Positions 23,121 through 33,375 are shown, numbered from the stretch's first letter. The stretch: 64,000 nucleotides of DNA from Haloplanus sp. XH21 (GCF_023276355.1 NZ_JALLPL010000002.1:186001-250000), one strand, 5' to 3'. The notes: a model not told the origin generated them from the sequence alone. Numbers and translations: made by a program.

Positions 23121-24472
23121 CAACGGAGAGGAGTGCGTCGACACGGCCTCCAGACGCGTCGGCGGTCACGGGGAGTCCGGTACGCGTTGACGAGGTGACT
23201 GATGAGCACGTCGTGTTGGAGCTCCCTGACTCGGTGCACGACGCTGACCGTGTGATTCCACAGGATCTGATCGAGTTCGGGCAGACAGCCCGGAACTGGT
23301 TCTGCTGGGATCTGGAACAGAAGCAACCGCGTGCCCCGTTCAACGACGGCTATGCAGGGACGGTGAAGTGGGGCCGGGATTCGGTTTCGTGGGACAACCG
23401 AGTCGGCGGACGGTTCGGCGACGTGATGGAGGCGCTGAACGGAACGGTGAACGGCCACGTCGATCCGGCGTTGTACTGGGGGACGACAGACCACGGCGAG
23501 GCCGTGGAGCCACGTCCGTTGTACCCGATGGTGATCGTGCCCCACGCAGACTACCAGCCGGACGACGGGCCGCTTATGCTCGTTGATTTGGACGACGTGA
23601 TCGACGTTCGGGACGACGGGACGGGTATGATGACCCGGGAGGCGTGGGACATCATTCAGTCACTCGGCGGGTACGCGGAGGTGTCACGGTCGATGACCGG
23701 TGCGCACGTCTTCGTGAAAGGACGGATTCCCCGCGACGTTGATGGGCGGGAAATTATGGAGGAATTGAATGAGAGTGGGCACATCGAGATCTACGGCTAC
23801 CCGGCCAACGGTCGGGTGATCGGGACGACGTGGCTACACATCGAGAGTACATTGAGGCACACTGTTCCCGAGGTGCAGGACGTGATTGGCGAGTTGGTCG
23901 ATGAGTACGGTGATGATGAGGATCAGCTGAGCGATCAGGAGCAGGCTGATGTCGTGATCGAACGGTACCAATCTCAGATTCAGGGCGACCAGAGTGGGGG
24001 TAGTCGGTCAAAGTACTACGACCTCGATCCGGTTCCGATAGCGAACACCGGATCGTTCCGGACGTACGGGAGGAACGGTCAGGGTCCGCATCCCGTCCAC
24101 GGGGCGACGACATCTCACGACAATCCCGGACCGGACGACAAGGACAGCACGAACTTCGGTGTCGATAGCCAGAACGGGTGGAAGTGCTGGCCCCACGACG
24201 ACGGCGGGGGTGCGCTCCAGCTGATTGCGGTCCTCGAAGGCATCAGGGACTGTGGGAATGCGGCTGGTGTGATGCAGGATCCGGAGGATGCGCTACGAGT
24301 CTGTTTGGCAGCGCGTGACGAGTACAGTTCTGACCTGGATGACGAAAATCCGCCTACGGTAGCATTGAAAGGGGTTTGTGAGGTTCAGAATCTGGATTAT
24401 CCCGCGGACGGGCCGCTCGATAGTGGAACCTACGAGATTGCTCGGGGGCTGTACGATGCGATGAGTTATTGA
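23117..24472 (+). CDS. Primase-polymerase-like (AEP) protein
   Basis: A 451-residue protein with signatures of archaeo-eukaryotic primases found in haloarchaeal viruses and plasmids: LMLVDLDDVIDV with catalytic Asp residues (about 155-165), GYAEVSRSMTGAHVFVKG (Ser/His strand, about 190-210), IEIYGYPANGRVIGTTW, and a C-terminal motif around WKCWPHDDGGGALQLIAVLE like the zinc or DNA-binding tail of phage primases. No helicase domain is fused. It follows a helicase fragment, so this stretch is probably debris of a phage or plasmid replication module inside the glycan island. Its stop abuts the stop of the convergent glycosyltransferase. Confidence 0.75.
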   Translation: MTTERSASTRPPDASAVTGSPVRVDEVTDEHVVLELPDSVHDADRVIPQDLIEFGQTARNWFCWDLEQKQPRAPFNDGYAGTVKWGRDSVSWDNRVGGRFGDVMEALNGTVNGHVDPALYWGTTDHGEAVEPRPLYPMVIVPHADYQPDDGPLMLVDLDDVIDVRDDGTGMMTREAWDIIQSLGGYAEVSRSMTGAHVFVKGRIPRDVDGREIMEELNESGHIEIYGYPANGRVIGTTWLHIESTLRHTVPEVQDVIGELVDEYGDDEDQLSDQEQADVVIERYQSQIQGDQSGGSRSKYYDLDPVPIANTGSFRTYGRNGQGPHPVHGATTSHDNPGPDDKDSTNFGVDSQNGWKCWPHDDGGGALQLIAVLEGIRDCGNAAGVMQDPEDALRVCLAARDEYSSDLDDENPPTVALKGVCEVQNLDYPADGPLDSGTYEIARGLYDAMSY

Positions 24473-25612
24473 TCACCACGAGCCGTCGATGGCACGCTGA
24501 TAGGCCGTTTCTGCTTGATCAGCTACTTCGTCCCAGTCATATCGTTGTGCCCGTTCAACGGGATTCGTCGGTGGTCGTTTGCCACCTAGTGCGACATCGA
24601 GTGTCTCCGTCAGAGACTTGACCGTGGGATCGACGAGGAAACCCGCGTCGTCGATGACTTCGTCCGCTGCCGAATCAGGATGGTCGGCGGCGATGACGGT
24701 ACAGTCGGCGGCCATCGCTTCGACGAACGTGATCCCGAACCCCTCCCGAGTGCTCGGAGACGCGAAGACGTCGGCAGCGCGCATATGACCGAGAACGTCA
24801 TCGTAGTCGTCGAGGAAGCCAAGGAATTCGACGCGGTCGGCGTGAGTCAATGCCTCCTGCTTTCTTTCGAGGCGTTCGCGTTCGGGTCCGTCGCCGACGA
24901 TACCCAGCGTGGCGTCGTGATCGTCGGCGACCTCGTCGAAGGCATCGAGAAGCACGTCCACGTTCTTGTGTTCGATGAGTCTGCCCGCGAAGAGCACGTC
25001 GTAGCCCTGTTCGGGGAGCGGGGCGTTTCTGACCTGCTCGACGTCGATGCCGTTCGGGACGATTTCGATGTTCTCACGGGCAGGGCCAATGGCGGCGAGA
25101 CGGTCAGCCGTGATCGATGATATCGCTATCGGATGTTGTGGTGTGCGTGCGGTGACGTGCTCGGTGAGCTTGCCGAACGGGGCGAGGTGACCGAGGTACT
25201 CCTCCCAGTAGTCGCCCCAGACCTCGTGCCACGTCGTCACGAGTGGTGTGTCCGTGCGGAGACTGGCGAGTTTCGTGGCGAGCACCGGGAAGTACGGAAA
25301 GACACTGGCGACGACGACATCGTGTTCGTCGCGGCGGAGGTGTCTGCGGAGTTCTGGGAGTGCGCGGGCCGCGAAGTCTATGGCTTCCGTGATGGAACGA
25401 CGATCTCCGTCGTAGAGGTCGGCTTCGGGGGCGACTGCGCGCAGCGTCATTCCCTCGTGGGTGGTCTGTTCGGGGCCGTCCCAGAAGTGACGGCCATAGA
25501 TGGTGACGTCGTGGCCCTCGTCGGCGAGTCGGGTGCCGATTTCGTGGATTCGCTTCTCGGCCCCGCCGGTGACGAACGGATAGACGACGTTCGACACGAA
25601 AGCCACGCGCAT
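24473..25612 (-). CDS. GT4-family glycosyltransferase
   Basis: A 379-residue GT-B enzyme. The N-terminal domain begins MRVAFVSNVVYPFVTGGAEK with the Gly-rich acceptor loop. The C-terminal domain has VLFAGRLIEHKNVDVLLDAF, then the donor-site motif SPSTREGFGITFVEAMAADC (E-x7-E). It would transfer a sugar from a nucleotide donor to a growing glycan on the cytoplasmic face of the membrane. It is the only minus-strand gene among 21.5-31.5 kb and is transcribed toward the primase. A TATA-like stretch is seen on the minus strand near 25640. Confidence 0.9.
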   Translation of the reverse strand: MRVAFVSNVVYPFVTGGAEKRIHEIGTRLADEGHDVTIYGRHFWDGPEQTTHEGMTLRAVAPEADLYDGDRRSITEAIDFAARALPELRRHLRRDEHDVVVASVFPYFPVLATKLASLRTDTPLVTTWHEVWGDYWEEYLGHLAPFGKLTEHVTARTPQHPIAISSITADRLAAIGPARENIEIVPNGIDVEQVRNAPLPEQGYDVLFAGRLIEHKNVDVLLDAFDEVADDHDATLGIVGDGPERERLERKQEALTHADRVEFLGFLDDYDDVLGHMRAADVFASPSTREGFGITFVEAMAADCTVIAADHPDSAADEVIDDAGFLVDPTVKSLTETLDVALGGKRPPTNPVERAQRYDWDEVADQAETAYQRAIDGSW

Positions 25613-25762
25613 TATCCGATATGCTGGGGGTATGGGATAATTTCTTTTCGATGTGCCGACAGGCCAACGAATGGATCGTAGCGACTAGTAACGCGGTTTG
25701 ATGGGTCTTGGAGGGAATTGTTCACGTAACACCTATGTCCCATCATGTTTTCCATCGATACA

Positions 25763-27022
25763 ATGAGTGAGGACTGGGAGAATGTTATCCTGCTTTCTGC
25801 GGACGCGCTCCGCGCAGACCACCTCTCCTGCTACGGGTACCACCGCGACACGTCGCCGGTACTGGACGAGCTCGCGGAGGAGAGTATTCGATTCACGAAC
25901 GCGTATAGCGCGAGTTCGCACACACGAGAGGCGGTTCCGGCGTTGCTGACCGGGAAGTACCCTGACGTCGCTATTGACTCAAAGTACCACCTCGCTTCTG
26001 ACACTATTGCGTCAACGCTCTCCGAAGAGGGGTTTGCGACAGCAGGGTTTCACTCGAACCCGTTTGTCTCACGGGCGTACGGTTTCGACCGGGGCTTCGA
26101 TGTCTTCGACGACGATCTCCATCTTGGCCAACACAAGCTGATCGCGCTCGCACAACGTGCGCTTGACAAGTTTCGGAACCGCCACTACGCGCGAGCCGAG
26201 GAAATCAACGAGCGCTCGCTAAACTGGATTGATTCACTCGACGACGGAGAGTCATTCTTCCTCTGGAACCACTATATGGACACGCACGGTCCGTACGAAC
26301 CACCTGGGGAGTACGCGACGCTATACTCCGACCAAGGCTTGTCAGGCCGGGACGCACAGTCGCTGTACCAACGTGCAATCGACGATCCCGAGTCAATTAC
26401 TGAGGAGGAACAGCAGTTGTTGATTGATCTGTACGACGCCGAAATCCGGTACAACGACAAGTACATCGGTGCGTTCCTAGAGGAACTTCGTGAGCGGGGA
26501 TTACTGGAACAGTCGCTACTGATCGTAACGGCCGACCACGGTGACGCGTTTGGAGAACACGGCTACTACGAACACCCACGGTATTTACACGACGAAATCA
26601 CCCACGTGCCACTGTTTATGCGACCTCCAAACGGCGATATCGAATCTATGGAAGCTCCTGTGAGTACTCTAGATGTCGTGGCAACTATCGAAGAAACAGT
26701 CGGACGCAACAGTACCGATGGTACATCGCTGTTCGACGCTTCAAATGACAGGCGGGTCTTCTCCCAGGCTCGTGGAGAGGACGATCACAGTCATCTCCGG
26801 CGATACGCTGTTCGTACCCGTGAGGACAAATGTTTCTGCGAACGAGATCGGGACAGTGGCGCAATAGAGTACACAGAGAGCTCTGACCGGTCGCTTCACT
26901 CCGAGCTTGAAGCGTATGTTGAACAGCGGGTTCGCGTCGAGAACGGCGACGAGATCGGCGAGGATGAGGACGTTGACGAAGAGATCGAGCAACGGTTGAG
27001 CGCTCTGGGGTACAAAGAGTAG
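25763..27022 (+). CDS. Sulfatase / alkaline-phosphatase superfamily enzyme
   Basis: A 419-residue protein: VILLSADALRADHLSCYGYH (metal-binding Asp), then SASSHTREAVPALLTGKYPD, where sulfatases carry the nucleophile in C/S-x-P/T-x-R, here a Ser. Later, FFLWNHYMDTHGPYEPP and LLIVTADHGDAFGEHGYYEH supply the Asp-His metal ligands. With Ser instead of Cys it would need a Ser-type maturase or be a phosphotransferase-like member. There is no signal peptide, so it acts in the cytoplasm. It lies one base before the next glycosyltransferase gene. It may remove or transfer sulfate or phosphoglycerol groups on glycans. Confidence 0.85.
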   Translation: MSEDWENVILLSADALRADHLSCYGYHRDTSPVLDELAEESIRFTNAYSASSHTREAVPALLTGKYPDVAIDSKYHLASDTIASTLSEEGFATAGFHSNPFVSRAYGFDRGFDVFDDDLHLGQHKLIALAQRALDKFRNRHYARAEEINERSLNWIDSLDDGESFFLWNHYMDTHGPYEPPGEYATLYSDQGLSGRDAQSLYQRAIDDPESITEEEQQLLIDLYDAEIRYNDKYIGAFLEELRERGLLEQSLLIVTADHGDAFGEHGYYEHPRYLHDEITHVPLFMRPPNGDIESMEAPVSTLDVVATIEETVGRNSTDGTSLFDASNDRRVFSQARGEDDHSHLRRYAVRTREDKCFCERDRDSGAIEYTESSDRSLHSELEAYVEQRVRVENGDEIGEDEDVDEEIEQRLSALGYKE

Positions 27023-27023
27023 T

Positions 27024-28208
27024 ATGGAGGATACTCTACGCGTCTGCCTCATCTCGAAGCAGTTTCCTCCAGGTGTCGGGGGTGCGGAGACGTACGCACA
27101 CGAACTCGCTAACGGGCTTGCCGAGCGGGGCCATGACGTGGACGTGTTTACGCAGTGGATTGACAGTCCGGACGAGAAGGCAGACGTTCACGAGAATGTT
27201 TCCGTTCATCGGATCTGTAAGGCACGACGGAAGCTCGTCACGTTCGAGACGCTGTGGTTCAGCTTCACAGCACGGCGAGAGATCGATTTCGAGGCATACG
27301 ATATCGTTCACGGTACGATGATGCCTGCCTCGACGGTCGCAGTGACAGCGTTCAATGATATTGAGACGCCCGTAGTATTGACAAGTCACGGGACGTCAAT
27401 CGGGGAAGCAAAGGCGGTCGCGCTAGAGACGCCCGCGGACTACCTGTTGAAGTACTTCTTCCATCCGATGAACGCCGTAATGGACTACGTGGCGAGTCGT
27501 GACGCTGACAAAGTGATTGCGATCAGCAATCACGCTTACGACCAGTTGACGACGAGCTACCGACTTAGTGAGGGCGATGTTGAGATGATTCCCCACGGCG
27601 TGGACACGGAGTGGTTCTATCCACGCGAAGAGCGGCATCCAGCTGTTGATTCAGAGAAGATGTCGTTACTCTACGTTGGACGACTCGGCGCTCGGAAAGG
27701 ACTTGGCCTGGCGTTGCGGTCGCTCGCGCGAGTAGAATCCGACGACGTGGAGTTTCTCATCGCCGGTACCGGTCGGCATGAAAAGCGACTCCGTAAGTTG
27801 GCACAGGAGTTAGGAATTCAAGAGCAGGTACGTTTCCTCGGGTACGTTGACGATGGTGATCTCCCAGAGTTGTACTCTTCTGCCGACGTATTCATCCTCC
27901 CGTCCAAATATGAGGGGTTCGGACTTGTGTTGCTTGAAGCGATAGCCTGTGGGACGCCGGTGATCGGCGCGGATGCTGGTGGAATTCCTACGGCGGTTGA
28001 TGACGGCGTAGATGGCTGCGTGGTAGAGAGAAACGAGGGTTCGTTAGCGGGGGCAATCAAAGAGATGATACAGGACGATCAGATGCGAGAGGAAATGGAA
28101 AAAGCATCAATTCAGGACAGGGAGTCACGTTCGTGGGATCGAGCGATTCAGCAGACTGAGAACGTGTACTCTGCGTTCACACGGGCGAGAACGCAGGAGG
28201 AGGCTTAA
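27024..28208 (+). CDS. GT4-family glycosyltransferase
   Basis: A 394-residue GT-B protein: LRVCLISKQFPPGVGGAETY at the N-terminus, KVIAISNHAYDQL in the middle, YVGRLGARKGLGLALRSLA opening the donor domain, then PSKYEGFGLVLLEAIACGTP (E-x7-E). It follows the sulfatase by one base and precedes another glycosyltransferase by four, so the four genes 25763-31563 look like one operon. Confidence 0.92.
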   Translation: MEDTLRVCLISKQFPPGVGGAETYAHELANGLAERGHDVDVFTQWIDSPDEKADVHENVSVHRICKARRKLVTFETLWFSFTARREIDFEAYDIVHGTMMPASTVAVTAFNDIETPVVLTSHGTSIGEAKAVALETPADYLLKYFFHPMNAVMDYVASRDADKVIAISNHAYDQLTTSYRLSEGDVEMIPHGVDTEWFYPREERHPAVDSEKMSLLYVGRLGARKGLGLALRSLARVESDDVEFLIAGTGRHEKRLRKLAQELGIQEQVRFLGYVDDGDLPELYSSADVFILPSKYEGFGLVLLEAIACGTPVIGADAGGIPTAVDDGVDGCVVERNEGSLAGAIKEMIQDDQMREEMEKASIQDRESRSWDRAIQQTENVYSAFTRARTQEEA

Positions 28209-28212
28209 TAAA

Positions 28213-29316
28213 ATGACTACTACACGTGACTCTATTACTGACTTCGTCGGATCCCTTGAGGATGATATATCTCGAATCGCCATCTGCGGGACATCGTATA
28301 GCGATATTGGTGGCGTCGCACGGGTGATTGAACAACAAGCCGTCGAGTTACGTGATGAGGGGTACGACATCGAGATATTCACGCTAGAAGGGACGAGAAA
28401 GCCGCCAGAAGATGTCTCCCTCCACGCCCTCGGTCATTTCGAGACAAGCCCGTACAAAGAGGTCGATAAGCTACTTACGCTCGCCAGTCCCAGTGCTCTC
28501 AACTTCGTCCGGTCAGCAAATCGTTTCGATTTGATCATCGCACATCGATTTCCGTTCTCGACGCTCGGGCATGCGGCCAAGGTGGTTCACGACGTTCCTT
28601 ACGTGTACTGGTCGCATCCGTCAGGATCGTCGGACGAGCTCTTCGAAGGACTGGCCCACATCTGGGCGCGAGTCCAACATCACCTCGAAACCAAGAACTA
28701 TGCCGTCCGAAAGGCCGATTATCTTTGTGCGGTGAGCGAGGAATCAGGGGAGTATATTGAAGCGAAGACTGGACGTGAGGCAATCGTCGTTCCGAACACG
28801 ATTACTGAGTCGAGATTTGAGGACGTTGCGGATGAGGAGACGATTAACGAACGATTCGACCTCACACCCGAAGATACCGTCGTACTTCACGTTGGACGGA
28901 TTTCTCCCCGCAAGAACATCCATAAACTGATAGAAGTATTCCAAGCGGCCAGGCAAGAGGAGGCCGATTGTAAACTCCTCCTCGTCGGTGAAGAGAGTAT
29001 GCCTGAGTACTCCGAGTGTGTCCGAGAACAGGCGGGCGATGATGTCGTCTTGACGGGGTTTGTTGATGATGAGACACTCGCGGGAGTTTATAACAGGAGC
29101 GACGTCTACGCGACGTGTTCACTTTCGGAGGGTTGGGGTCTTCCGCTCTCTGAGGCGAGCTACTTCGATTTAGAGATCGTTGCCTTCGAGTCGATCCCTG
29201 CCGTTAAATCACTGAGTAACGCCCATCAAGTCGCCGAAGAGAACTATGACGAGTTCAGCGAAAAGCTAAATGCCGTACTTGACGCAGGAACTATGACTAC
29301 CGAGGAAGATGATTGA
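28213..29316 (+). CDS. GT4-family glycosyltransferase
   Basis: A 367-residue GT-B protein: IAICGTSYSDIGGVARVIEQ at the N-terminus, LCAVSEESGEYIEAKTGRE linking the domains, VLHVGRISPRKNIHKLIEVF, and SLSEGWGLPLSEASYFDLEI (E-x7-E) in the donor domain. The acceptor is unknown. The 5' end follows the previous gene closely and the 3' end lies 39 bases before the polytopic membrane gene, consistent with one transcript. Confidence 0.9.
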   Translation: MTTTRDSITDFVGSLEDDISRIAICGTSYSDIGGVARVIEQQAVELRDEGYDIEIFTLEGTRKPPEDVSLHALGHFETSPYKEVDKLLTLASPSALNFVRSANRFDLIIAHRFPFSTLGHAAKVVHDVPYVYWSHPSGSSDELFEGLAHIWARVQHHLETKNYAVRKADYLCAVSEESGEYIEAKTGREAIVVPNTITESRFEDVADEETINERFDLTPEDTVVLHVGRISPRKNIHKLIEVFQAARQEEADCKLLLVGEESMPEYSECVREQAGDDVVLTGFVDDETLAGVYNRSDVYATCSLSEGWGLPLSEASYFDLEIVAFESIPAVKSLSNAHQVAEENYDEFSEKLNAVLDAGTMTTEEDD

Positions 29317-29355
29317 ACAGCGGGCGTGCCTGCTCTCCGACAGAGGATCACAGTA

Positions 29356-31563
29356 ATGGCAACCACCCAAGTAACTCGAACAGAGCTGTTCCGAAATGCC
29401 GTAATATCAGCCATTGCTCCGAACACTCATCAATCAATTCGTTTCTCTGGGTTTCTAACGATACTCTACGCGGTGAGCGTTTTCCTTCCGGAACCGCTGC
29501 CGGGGACGACAGCTATCCAAGCGGCTCTTGGATTTGTCCTACTGACGTTCGTACCGGGATTGCTGATCTTGCGCATCATACGAGATCGATTCCGGCCGAT
29601 TGATATGTTGTATGCGGTGGCGCTGAGCCTCGCCTTTTCGATGTTCGTCGCCTGGCTGGCGAACGCGGTGTATATGCAGTTTCAGATCATTCCGAAACCG
29701 TTCAACGGGACTACTCTCGTCTGGATCTACGTCGGTGTAATCAGCGTACTTACTGCCTCAGCGTGGTATCTGACCCGGGACCAGACCCCCGTTGATGAGA
29801 TATATTGCGTCTTTAGTTATATCTGCGAATACAATACCAAAATAATCTTGTTATTGCTCACACTTCCGGTTTTCGGTGTCTCTGGTGCGTTATTCATCAA
29901 TCGCGTCGGCGAGAACACCATAGCGCTCTCAGTCCTTGCTGCGTGTGCCGTTCTCCCTCTACTTGTCCTCCAATTCGACCGGAAGCGACGATATCTAGGA
30001 CTATCGATACTGGCGATCTCGTTTGCTCTCGTGTTACAGCGTGCCCTCCTTGCGACGCATCTCGCTTTCGGAGATGGAATGGCTGAATATAGTATCGCTC
30101 AGAATGTTCTCAGTACTGGCTACTGGATCCCGACGGGAACGAAAGGAGCGATGGTTCGGATCGGACCGATGCAGGCCGCCTACAAGCTCGTGATGGACAT
30201 CCCTCTCCTGTGGGTATTCAAAATCGCCCATCCAGTCGTGTTCGCATTTACACCTGTGATTGGGTACCTGCTCTCAACGCGGTACTTTTCGAAAGAAGTC
30301 GCATTTCTTGGGAGCGCACTGTACGTCTTCCTGCCCGAGACATATCGGCTGCTCCCGCGGAACACGCGAACCGGCGCTGCTATCTTCTTTACCGCGGTTC
30401 TCGTCGCCGTCATACTTGATAGTGATATCAAGAAGCGACATCGGAAATTTCTAGCCCTCACGTTCTTCTGGGCGTTGATTACTTCCCACTACGGTGTTGG
30501 CCCCCTCGTGTTGCTGTTGATTATTCCGGCATACGTTTGCTATCGCGTTCTCAGGTATCTCGGGGGTGAATCACAGCCGATGGCTGAATTCACGGGTCTC
30601 ACACTCTACGTTGTGTTGACGTTCGGTTGGTACGCCTACATCACGAGAGACACCTTCGATTTCGTCGGTAGCGTCCTTATCGGTCGTGCACTGAACTTCC
30701 TCACACCAACAACGAACACTGCAGCAACGAACGCCATCTCCTTTGAGATGCCTTCGCTCTCCTTCAAGGTGTTTTTCTACTCTCATTTGATCATCGCTGC
30801 CCTCACGTGTCTCACAATCGGTATCATTGCGCTCATCTACCTGCTACGGCTACTCTCAGTAGAACACCGAGCAATCACTCAATTTGAGAACGTCATCCAG
30901 GAGGACGCACCTGGTGCCCTGCGAAACGGGGCGTATCTAAGTGTGGTACTCGGTTTAGCAGTACTGTTTCCACTATCGTTTGGTCCAAATGTCTTGAGTT
31001 CAGCGCGTACGTTTGGGCTTCTGATGGTGATTCTCGGGCCGTTTGCGATTCTTGCAGTGCGCCTCCCGAAGTTCAGTCGGAGTCAATTTGTTCCGGCAAG
31101 CGTCTTACTCATAGTCCTCATGTTACTTTCGTCAGGGTTCATCGCTGCAACGGTGACTCACGACGCTTCACGGGCACCGAACTTCGATAGAGATCGAATT
31201 ATGCAATCTGGCGATCCAATAGAGCAATTCGCGCTATATCGGGTGTACACACCTGAAAGTGGCCTTTTCGCGTCTTCGTTCATCGCCGAATACATCCCGG
31301 ACGAGAGTACAGTATACAAAAGTAAGCTTGGGACGTATCAAACTGAGCTTACAGTTCCTGATGAAACCGATCCCAATATCCAGAGTATAGAGAATCCGGA
31401 TGATCTCAATGAGGGATATACGTACATTGCTCAGGCAGATACGACGAGTGGAACGATAACGACTGGATTCAACGGATTTGTCTACTACGATTTCTTTGAT
31501 TTGCCTCAGTTCATCTCTAAAAATAAGGTGTACACGAACGGGCCGGCAAAGGTATACAAATAA
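29356..31563 (+). CDS. Polytopic membrane protein, DUF2206 / GT-C-like
   Basis: A 735-residue protein with many hydrophobic segments across residues 25-610, followed by a soluble, probably external, C-terminal domain of about 130 residues. Loops after early membrane segments contain acidic pairs, as in GT-C enzymes, which use lipid-linked sugars, and the overall layout recalls archaeal DUF2206 proteins. It may be a polymerase, a ligase or a lipid-linked-sugar transferase for the glycan built by the neighbouring enzymes. The ATG at 29356 is preferred; the GTG at 29326 would add ten residues in the spacer. It ends the sulfatase-glycosyltransferase operon. Confidence 0.75.
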   Translation: MATTQVTRTELFRNAVISAIAPNTHQSIRFSGFLTILYAVSVFLPEPLPGTTAIQAALGFVLLTFVPGLLILRIIRDRFRPIDMLYAVALSLAFSMFVAWLANAVYMQFQIIPKPFNGTTLVWIYVGVISVLTASAWYLTRDQTPVDEIYCVFSYICEYNTKIILLLLTLPVFGVSGALFINRVGENTIALSVLAACAVLPLLVLQFDRKRRYLGLSILAISFALVLQRALLATHLAFGDGMAEYSIAQNVLSTGYWIPTGTKGAMVRIGPMQAAYKLVMDIPLLWVFKIAHPVVFAFTPVIGYLLSTRYFSKEVAFLGSALYVFLPETYRLLPRNTRTGAAIFFTAVLVAVILDSDIKKRHRKFLALTFFWALITSHYGVGPLVLLLIIPAYVCYRVLRYLGGESQPMAEFTGLTLYVVLTFGWYAYITRDTFDFVGSVLIGRALNFLTPTTNTAATNAISFEMPSLSFKVFFYSHLIIAALTCLTIGIIALIYLLRLLSVEHRAITQFENVIQEDAPGALRNGAYLSVVLGLAVLFPLSFGPNVLSSARTFGLLMVILGPFAILAVRLPKFSRSQFVPASVLLIVLMLLSSGFIAATVTHDASRAPNFDRDRIMQSGDPIEQFALYRVYTPESGLFASSFIAEYIPDESTVYKSKLGTYQTELTVPDETDPNIQSIENPDDLNEGYTYIAQADTTSGTITTGFNGFVYYDFFDLPQFISKNKVYTNGPAKVYK

Positions 31564-31582
31564 TATTTAATCACAAAATATG

Positions 31583-32128
31583 TCACTTAACAGCCTTTAA
31601 TCGGAAGTACATATGTTGGGCGGGGAACAATCGTGATAAGAAGGTTACTTCAAAGAAGTTCATCCCTCTTTCGCTTTTATTCATAACGGGTTGAATTATG
31701 TAGTTCCATGGGAGAACCAGCCTCTGTTGGAATATTAGCTTTTTCTCGATAACGTCAAAATCAGCATCAGAATAGAACCCGTACGTCCCATCAGCAGTAA
31801 AATAGTTATCCATCGTGTCTACTCCTACGAGGCGTTCATGAGTGGGGTCCGTCCAATTTTGTGAGCTTCGATGTGGCGCTCGTACCTCAATGACTGCGCC
31901 GTTTTCCGCGATCCGATGGACTTCTTCGATGAAGGTCATCGGGTTCTCCAAATGCTCGAACAGGTCTATGGCACGAATATGGGTGAAATGATTACTAGGC
32001 AGATCCCAATTAGGTTGGTCCAAGTCGATTACCTTATCCGTCTGATTTGTCTCAACGATGTCTACACCTAGATATCCTTCTGGCTTCTTCTCGCCGCAGC
32101 CCAGTTCGACCTTTTTAGGCATCTCCAT
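31583..32128 (-). CDS. SAM-dependent methyltransferase (class I)
   Basis: A 181-residue methyltransferase: KKVELGCGEKKPEGYLGVDI carries the Gly-rich SAM-binding motif I and the acidic residue at its end, then IRAIDLFEHLENPMTFIEEV (motif II and post II) and GAVIEVRAPH. It probably methylates a sugar, lipid carrier or small glycan precursor. It is convergent with the GT-C-like gene (20-base gap) and follows the glycosyltransferase at 32219-33262 on the same strand. Confidence 0.85.
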   Translation of the reverse strand: MEMPKKVELGCGEKKPEGYLGVDIVETNQTDKVIDLDQPNWDLPSNHFTHIRAIDLFEHLENPMTFIEEVHRIAENGAVIEVRAPHRSSQNWTDPTHERLVGVDTMDNYFTADGTYGFYSDADFDVIEKKLIFQQRLVLPWNYIIQPVMNKSERGMNFFEVTFLSRLFPAQHMYFRLKAVK

Positions 32129-32218
32129 TTAGAGAATTCTTTCGCCAGACGTGACTTATTATTGCCTATCTAGAAGAGAGATGTTGACTTAACCGAGGGG
32201 GTGCTGACAGTCTTGAGA

Positions 32219-33262
32219 CTACTCTATTTCCGACATTAATCTTTGAAACTCTTGACTAAACGCCTTTTTCTGGAACTGCGGTCCAAACTTCTCTCCTCGT
32301 ATTTTGCTATCCGAAGATAATTCCTCTTTTTCTACCTGTGGAAGCCCCATATACCAATTAACCACCTCACCTAGCCCATTAGCAGATGTAGAGGCGATTA
32401 ATCGTTCGTCGATCTCTTTGATCTCAGAGCGCGAGCCTGTTGATTCAGTCACAACTGTAGGAACGCCGGCCCTGAGCGCTTCAAGTACCGTTACCGGAAA
32501 GGGGTCAATACGAGATGGCTGAACATACAACCCCGCGTTCGTGTATACATCTGCGATATCTTCGACGAAGCCGTGTACAGTCACACCGTCAGTGTCCTCG
32601 AACGATTCGGGATGCCCTTTCCCGACAACGTGTAGTTCCGCACCTGGATGTCGTTCTCGAACTGCTGGCCACGCGTCCACGAGGAGATCCACACCTTTAT
32701 ACCGAGTTGCTCTTCCAATAGTTACAGCTATCTTCTCATTAAGATTGGGTTCAACACTACCGAGACTATCGTACAGGTCTGGCTGGATATATGGATGAGC
32801 AACTCGAATTGGAACAGTATCTCCGAAGATGGGACGCAGATACTCTTTGACAAAGTCAGAGACGGCAATAATTCCGTCAACACCACGCTGAGCGATTGTA
32901 CGAACCACCGGCTTCCCATATGTCCCGAGTATATGTTTGAAGAACGAATACGCCGACGTGACCGGAACGGATCTATTCCAGAGGTTGTATAGTCGATGAT
33001 CGGCACAAAGATACACAAGGTTTGATCCATAAATCATTTTGTGGATCAATCCCGTATACAGGGGTCGAGAACCTTCCGCGATAACTGTATCGTACTTGCC
33101 AATCGAGTATCCCCGTGCAATTTCCTGATAGAACGATTTCACATTGTGGGGGCTTGTATTAGAGATACTCCGAATATCCGCATTAATAGCTTCAGCAAAA
33201 CCTCGATGTGCGGGGTGTAACTCCTCATTATGGCCATGATACAGCATAGCAATATTTGACAT
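32219..33262 (-). CDS. GT4-family glycosyltransferase
   Basis: A 347-residue GT-B enzyme: MSNIAMLYHGHNEELHPAHR, ISNTSPHNVKSF, VDGIIAVSDFVKEYLRPIFG, IAVTIGRATRYKGVDLLVDA, and PSRIDPFPVTVLEALRAGVP (the donor-site Glu is present; the first acidic position is Asp). The frame is open to 33391, but MSNIAM at 33262 begins the conserved part. Base composition is lower in GC than in the genes before 31.5 kb, which suggests a separate origin. Confidence 0.88.
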   Translation of the reverse strand: MSNIAMLYHGHNEELHPAHRGFAEAINADIRSISNTSPHNVKSFYQEIARGYSIGKYDTVIAEGSRPLYTGLIHKMIYGSNLVYLCADHRLYNLWNRSVPVTSAYSFFKHILGTYGKPVVRTIAQRGVDGIIAVSDFVKEYLRPIFGDTVPIRVAHPYIQPDLYDSLGSVEPNLNEKIAVTIGRATRYKGVDLLVDAWPAVRERHPGAELHVVGKGHPESFEDTDGVTVHGFVEDIADVYTNAGLYVQPSRIDPFPVTVLEALRAGVPTVVTESTGSRSEIKEIDERLIASTSANGLGEVVNWYMGLPQVEKEELSSDSKIRGEKFGPQFQKKAFSQEFQRLMSEIE

Positions 33263-33375
33263 TATATTTATGTAAGTTTGGTGGGGGTCTCTTAGTTTAA
33301 TCGTTTCGCAAAGCCGCCTGGGCTCGTTTCTGGTTGGTTTAAGAGGTTCTATGTTATTGCCCTTTTGATTAATTG

